Of a DNA stretch of 64,000 bases, positions 60,670 to 64,000 are shown piece by piece. Made by a program: the position numbers and the translations under genes. The notes beneath the pieces were generated by a model. It did not search any database and was not told the DNA's origin. It saw only the letters and a program-made list of their open reading frames with translations. The stretch spans positions 35,216 to 99,215 of the forward strand of contig NZ_LELA01000090.1 in assembly GCF_001677955.1 (NCBI RefSeq), written 5' to 3'. The stretch is from Chryseobacterium sp. BGARF1. Lineage in GTDB: Bacteria > Bacteroidota > Bacteroidia > Flavobacteriales > Weeksellaceae. Each line of letters begins with the position of its first letter. The stretch's first letter is position 1.

Positions 60670-61116
60670 CTAATATTTTTCGGATAAATATCTATAAGCT
60701 TTCAAATATTTATTAAAACGGTGAATATCTTTATGAGTTAATTCTCTATTCACTCTTTTTAGATCCATATTATCTCGAAGGTCATTCAGTTTTACAGCGA
60801 CCGCAAGAGGAGATCTTTCAGTTCTTCTTACAAATTCGTCATAATTTTCTTCAGGATCAAATTTTGTAAGACAGCTTATTGCGAAAAGTATATATTCAGG
60901 AAAGCCTTCAGATCGTAAATATTCGAAACTGAATTCCTCGGGATGATCTTCTACCACATCGTGTAAAACGCCAACGATTTTCTCGTCCATTGTTTTACCA
61001 TATTCCATCACACGCATTACATGAGCAATGTAAGGCGCATGATATTTATCTTTTTGTCCTTTATGTGCCTTGTCGGCAATTTTTATAGCTTTATTTAAAA
61101 GTTCTTCTTTTGTCAT
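60670..61116 (-). CDS. HD-domain hydrolase, RelA/SpoT-hydrolase-like
   Basis: A 148-residue single HD domain protein. The motifs are AHKGQKDKYHAPYIAHVMRV (His), GVLHDVVEDHPEE (HD pair) and AVKLNDLRDNMDL (Asp). The layout matches small alarmone hydrolase-like proteins (MESH1-like) and related HD phosphohydrolases. No synthetase domain is present. Hydrolysis of (p)ppGpp is possible but not shown. Confidence 0.8.
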   Translation of the reverse strand: MTKEELLNKAIKIADKAHKGQKDKYHAPYIAHVMRVMEYGKTMDEKIVGVLHDVVEDHPEEFSFEYLRSEGFPEYILFAISCLTKFDPEENYDEFVRRTERSPLAVAVKLNDLRDNMDLKRVNRELTHKDIHRFNKYLKAYRYLSEKY

Positions 61117-61136
61117 TCTTTTGAAAAAATAGAATA

Positions 61137-61144
61137 CAAAAATA
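61137..61144 (-). promoter_or_regulatory. -7 promoter box of the HD-domain gene
   Basis: TATTTTTG on the minus strand, 20 bases before the start codon. Confidence 0.4.
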
Positions 61145-61222
61145 TAAAACAGCTTAGAAAAACTCGATAATTTTTGATTAAAATTTAAGAAATCTTTTCA
61201 ACAATTTTAATCGACACCAAAT

Positions 61223-61525
61223 TTATTTAGCGCTTAATTTGGGTGGTTTGGCTACATCCAGCAGATTGGGCATCTTATGTAATGTTGTATCTTTTTTGGA
61301 CGCTTTTAAACTGGAATACATTTCATGATTTTTCGGCTTTGCAACAGGCATTTTGTATAATTTAGCGATAGAGCTATCAAATTTTGTAATCTCTGAAGGT
61401 GTTACAATGAGTGATTTTTCAATTTTTGGAAATTTTATAGAATCAATTTTCAAGGGTATTCTGGAAGAAACCTGTGCTGAAAATGAGACAGAACTTAATA
61501 TCGGAATTATTAATAATTTTTTCAT
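61223..61525 (-). CDS. Small exported protein of unknown function
   Basis: A 100-residue protein with a signal peptide (IPILSSVSFSAQ). The mature 82 residues are rich in Lys, Pro and Ser, with a repeated motif MPVAKPKNHEM / MPNLLDVAKPPKLSAK. It is probably unstructured. I do not recognise it. Confidence 0.55.
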   Translation of the reverse strand: MKKLLIIPILSSVSFSAQVSSRIPLKIDSIKFPKIEKSLIVTPSEITKFDSSIAKLYKMPVAKPKNHEMYSSLKASKKDTTLHKMPNLLDVAKPPKLSAK

Positions 61526-61662
61526 TGTTTTAAATTTTGATCAGATTAAATTAAATAATTTAAATTGGTTTAAAGCTACAAGTATTAGTATAAGACAATT
61601 GAAAACGTTTATTTATTACTTCTTTTTGGAAAATAATTTTTAGTTAAATCAAAAAAATATTC

Positions 61663-61670
61663 TATTTTTG
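61663..61670 (+). promoter_or_regulatory. -7 promoter box of the DUF805 gene
   Basis: TATTTTTG, 25 bases before ATG 61696. Confidence 0.45.
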
Positions 61671-61695
61671 AGTTTAACAATAAAAAACTAGAACT

Positions 61696-62100
61696 ATGAA
61701 ATGGTACTTAAAAGTATTAAACCAGTACGCTGATTTTAGCGGAAGAGCAAGAAGAAAAGAATATTGGATGTATCTTTTATTCAATATGATTTTCTTACTT
61801 ATAGCAACAATTTTGGACAATATTTTGGGATTAAAATTTAATTCGGAAAGTCCATATGGATTTATTTATTTAATTTATTCATTAGCGGTTTTTATCCCTG
61901 GTTTAGCCGTATTTGTTCGAAGAATGCACGATATTGATAAAAGCGGATGGTGGTTTTTTATTGCTTTCATACCAATCGTTGGAGCAATTTGGCTAATTGT
62001 ACTTTGTGCAACAGAAGGAACTCCTGGAGCCAATCAATATGGTGTAAACCCAAAAGAAAACTTTAACGAGATTAACGAAATAGGACAAAAAGAAATTTAA
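61696..62100 (+). CDS. DUF805-family membrane protein
   Basis: A 134-residue inner-membrane protein with three or four helices. The family opening YADFSGRARRKEYWMYLLFN (about 11-30) and FVRRMHDIDKSGWWFFIAFIPIVGAIWLIVLCATEGTPGANQYG are diagnostic. The function of DUF805 is unknown. Confidence 0.9.
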   Translation: MKWYLKVLNQYADFSGRARRKEYWMYLLFNMIFLLIATILDNILGLKFNSESPYGFIYLIYSLAVFIPGLAVFVRRMHDIDKSGWWFFIAFIPIVGAIWLIVLCATEGTPGANQYGVNPKENFNEINEIGQKEI

Positions 62101-62103
62101 TAA

Positions 62104-62136
62104 AAAATCCCGAAAATAATTTTCGGGATTTTTTTG
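62104..62136. terminator. Bidirectional terminator
   Basis: AATCCCGAAAAT and ATTTTCGGGATT form a perfect 12-bp stem with A- and T-runs between convergent genes. Confidence 0.85.
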
Positions 62137-62156
62137 AATATAAATAAAGGAAGTTA

Positions 62157-63932
62157 TTAATAATGTCCTTTTTCAATAAAATGAGCAGCTACTTTTTCAG
62201 TTAATGCCACTACATTCGGACTGTTTGTATATTTTGTAAATCTTCTTAATCCTGAAAGCATCATTCTCTGTTCATCACCTTCTGCAAAAGAAGCAATTCC
62301 TTCTTTAGCTGCAGCAATGATCTTATCAATCGCTTTGTAAAGATTTAACTGAGCCATTGCAGCTTCCACAGAATCAGCAGAGAAGTGTTTTTCAGCTCTT
62401 AAAACTGCAGATTCTGCCATATAGATCTGGTTAAGAATTTCAGAAGCATTTAATAATAAATGTTGCTGTTTTTCAATATCCATCATGTATTTTTGAAGAG
62501 CCGCACCAGAGACCATTAAGAAAACTTTCTTAAGATTAGCAATAATTGCTTTTTCTTCGCTCATCAATGCAGAATAATCAGGAACTTCAAATGACGGAAT
62601 TCCCATTAATTCTTTGCTGATTGCCATTGCAGGAGAAAGTAGATCTAACTCACCTTTCATTGCTCTTTTGATCAACATTCCAACCGCAAGAAGTCTGTTG
62701 ATCTCGTTCGTTCCTTCATAAATTCTACCAATTCTGGCGTCTCTCCAAGCAGACTCCATCGGAGTATCTTCAGAGAACCCCATTCCACCATAGATCTGAA
62801 TACCTTCGTCAGCTGTATTTTGAGTAAGATCTGAAACGAAAACTTTAAGAATTGAAGCCTCTACAGCGAATTCTTCAACTCCTTTTAGTTCTGCTTGTTG
62901 ATGATCCATTCCGCCAGCAACCAATTCTTCAATTTTATCTTCAACATTTTTCGCTAAACGGTAAGATCCCGCTTCACTTACGAAAACTCCTGTTGACATT
63001 TCAGCGATCTTCTTTCTGATCGCTCCGAAAGTCGAGATAGAAACACCAAATTGTTTTCTTTCGTTTGAATATTGAATAGAGTGATTTAAGATTCGTCTTT
63101 GCCCGTCAAGGTTTGCAGCAGCTAATTTAATTCTACCAACATTCAATGCATTCAAAGCAATCTTGAAACCGTTGTTTCTTTCACCCAACATATTCTCAAC
63201 AGGAACTTTCATATCATTAAAGAAAACCTGACGAGTTGAAGACGAACGAATACCTAGTTTATGCTCTTCTTCACCGAAAGTTAAGCTTTCTGTGTTCTCT
63301 AATTCTGAACGGTTGATCACAAAACCAGTGATGTTCTTATCATCATCAATTTTAGCGAATAAAGTGAAAGTATCTGCAAAACCTGCATTAGAAATCCACA
63401 TTTTTTGTCCGTTGATGATATAATGCTTTCCGTCTTCAGACAATTTTGCTCTTGTTTTTCCTGAATTTGCATCAGAACCTGCATCCGGTTCAGTCAAACA
63501 GTACGCTCCGAATTTTGTTCCTGTAGCTAGATCCGGAAGATATTTCTTTTTCAATTCTTCACTTCCGTAAAGAAGAGTTGGCAAAGTTCCAATTCCGGTG
63601 TGTGCTCCATAAGCTGTTGCTAATGAGCCATTTCCACCAGAAACATAATCACAAGCCAACATTGTGCTCACAAATCCCATTCCCAGACCTCCGTATTCTT
63701 CAGGAACAGTAATTCCTAAAAGTCCCATTTCACCTAATTTACGCATTGTTTCTTCTGTCAATGCATAATCTTTTTTCTCAAAACGATCATGATGCGGGAT
63801 CACCTCTCTATCGATAAATTCTTTCGCAGAATCACGAAGCATTTTTTGTTCTTCTGAAAGTTCTTCAAGACTGAAAATTTCGTTTGCAGGAATTTCTTTG
63901 ATCAGGAATTCTCCACCTTTTAATGTAGCCAT
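62157..63932 (-). CDS. Acyl-CoA dehydrogenase, long (VLCAD-like) type
   Basis: A 591-residue flavoprotein that oxidises acyl-CoA to enoyl-CoA. Residues about 25-425 form the usual dehydrogenase core: VPEEYGGLGMGF, CLTEPDAGSDANSGKTRA (FAD and substrate loop), GQKMWISNAGFADTFTLFAK, and the catalytic Glu in GRIYEGTNEINRLL. The extra 165 residues at the C-terminus are helical, as in VLCAD and similar bacterial enzymes. A start at MATLKGGEF fits. It probably is the first enzyme of beta-oxidation; partner genes would lie beyond the window edge. Confidence 0.92.
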   Translation of the reverse strand: MATLKGGEFLIKEIPANEIFSLEELSEEQKMLRDSAKEFIDREVIPHHDRFEKKDYALTEETMRKLGEMGLLGITVPEEYGGLGMGFVSTMLACDYVSGGNGSLATAYGAHTGIGTLPTLLYGSEELKKKYLPDLATGTKFGAYCLTEPDAGSDANSGKTRAKLSEDGKHYIINGQKMWISNAGFADTFTLFAKIDDDKNITGFVINRSELENTESLTFGEEEHKLGIRSSSTRQVFFNDMKVPVENMLGERNNGFKIALNALNVGRIKLAAANLDGQRRILNHSIQYSNERKQFGVSISTFGAIRKKIAEMSTGVFVSEAGSYRLAKNVEDKIEELVAGGMDHQQAELKGVEEFAVEASILKVFVSDLTQNTADEGIQIYGGMGFSEDTPMESAWRDARIGRIYEGTNEINRLLAVGMLIKRAMKGELDLLSPAMAISKELMGIPSFEVPDYSALMSEEKAIIANLKKVFLMVSGAALQKYMMDIEKQQHLLLNASEILNQIYMAESAVLRAEKHFSADSVEAAMAQLNLYKAIDKIIAAAKEGIASFAEGDEQRMMLSGLRRFTKYTNSPNVVALTEKVAAHFIEKGHY

Positions 63933-64000
63933 ATTATTTGTTTTTTATTTTAATTATAGTATTCTATGTTGGTTATAAGATCAAGCCATCCTTGTTGATC

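Noticed and set aside
1..64000. CRISPR array, rRNA or insertion sequence
   Set aside because: I saw no regularly spaced repeats, no rRNA-like conserved stretches and no transposase reading frame.

Overview
The window is AT-rich chromosomal DNA of a member of the Bacteroidota, most probably a Chryseobacterium-like flavobacterium (family Weeksellaceae). The evidence is a SusD-type glycan-binding protein, a type IX secretion C-terminal sorting domain, LytS/LytR-type two-component proteins, many short lipoprotein signal peptides ending in SC, and many start sites preceded by the Bacteroidota -7 box TAnnTTTG. The species call is inference. I see no rRNA, tRNA, CRISPR array, integrase or insertion sequence.

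Layout. 1-6951: the 3' part of a polysaccharide utilisation locus (SusD end, two GH30, a GH3, a GH16), best explained as a system for beta-1,3/beta-1,6-glucans such as laminarin or fungal wall glucan. 7297-15998: an orphan type VI secretion (T6SS) cargo island without structural tss genes. It holds VgrG, a caspase-like putative effector, a row of secreted and lipoprotein immunity candidates, two PAAR-like DUF4280 caps, and a VgrG-tail/metzincin fusion. 16334-30970: housekeeping and stress genes (fabI, nucleoside phosphorylase, SUI1 factor, gpmI, acyl-ACP desaturase, map, SugE-type exporter, Crp-family regulator, era, transaldolase, peptidase E). 30976-40812: envelope and repair genes (PBP4-type carboxypeptidase, orphan histidine kinase, lolD, L,D-transpeptidase-like protein, radC, an uncharacterised three-gene group, soluble pyrophosphatase). 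40888-51842: outer-membrane protein, amidohydrolase, a membrane pyrophosphatase carrying an OmpA domain, aminotransferase, M28 peptidase, GNAT, VOC and endonuclease V-like genes. 52268-63932: LytS/LytR pair, uvrA, TonB-dependent receptor, DUF2490 protein, HD hydrolase, DUF805 protein and a large acyl-CoA dehydrogenase.

The most novel region is the T6SS island. VgrG is translationally coupled to a protein with a His-Cys caspase/DUF4347-like signature. A second unit begins with a DUF4280 cap whose reading frame overlaps, out of phase, a protein made of a VgrG tail and a C-terminal HExxHxxGxxH metzincin. Each candidate toxin is followed by exported proteins that could protect the periplasm. A partial tandem duplication has doubled one lipoprotein gene and left a scar of its upstream neighbour.

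Other unusual points are the pyrophosphatase-OmpA fusion, two candidate small transcripts (one with a 23-codon ORF), an inverted pair of perfect DnaA-box-like nonamers, apparently leaderless promoters, and a recurring intergenic repeat. All functions are read from sequence motifs alone. No alignment or database search was run.
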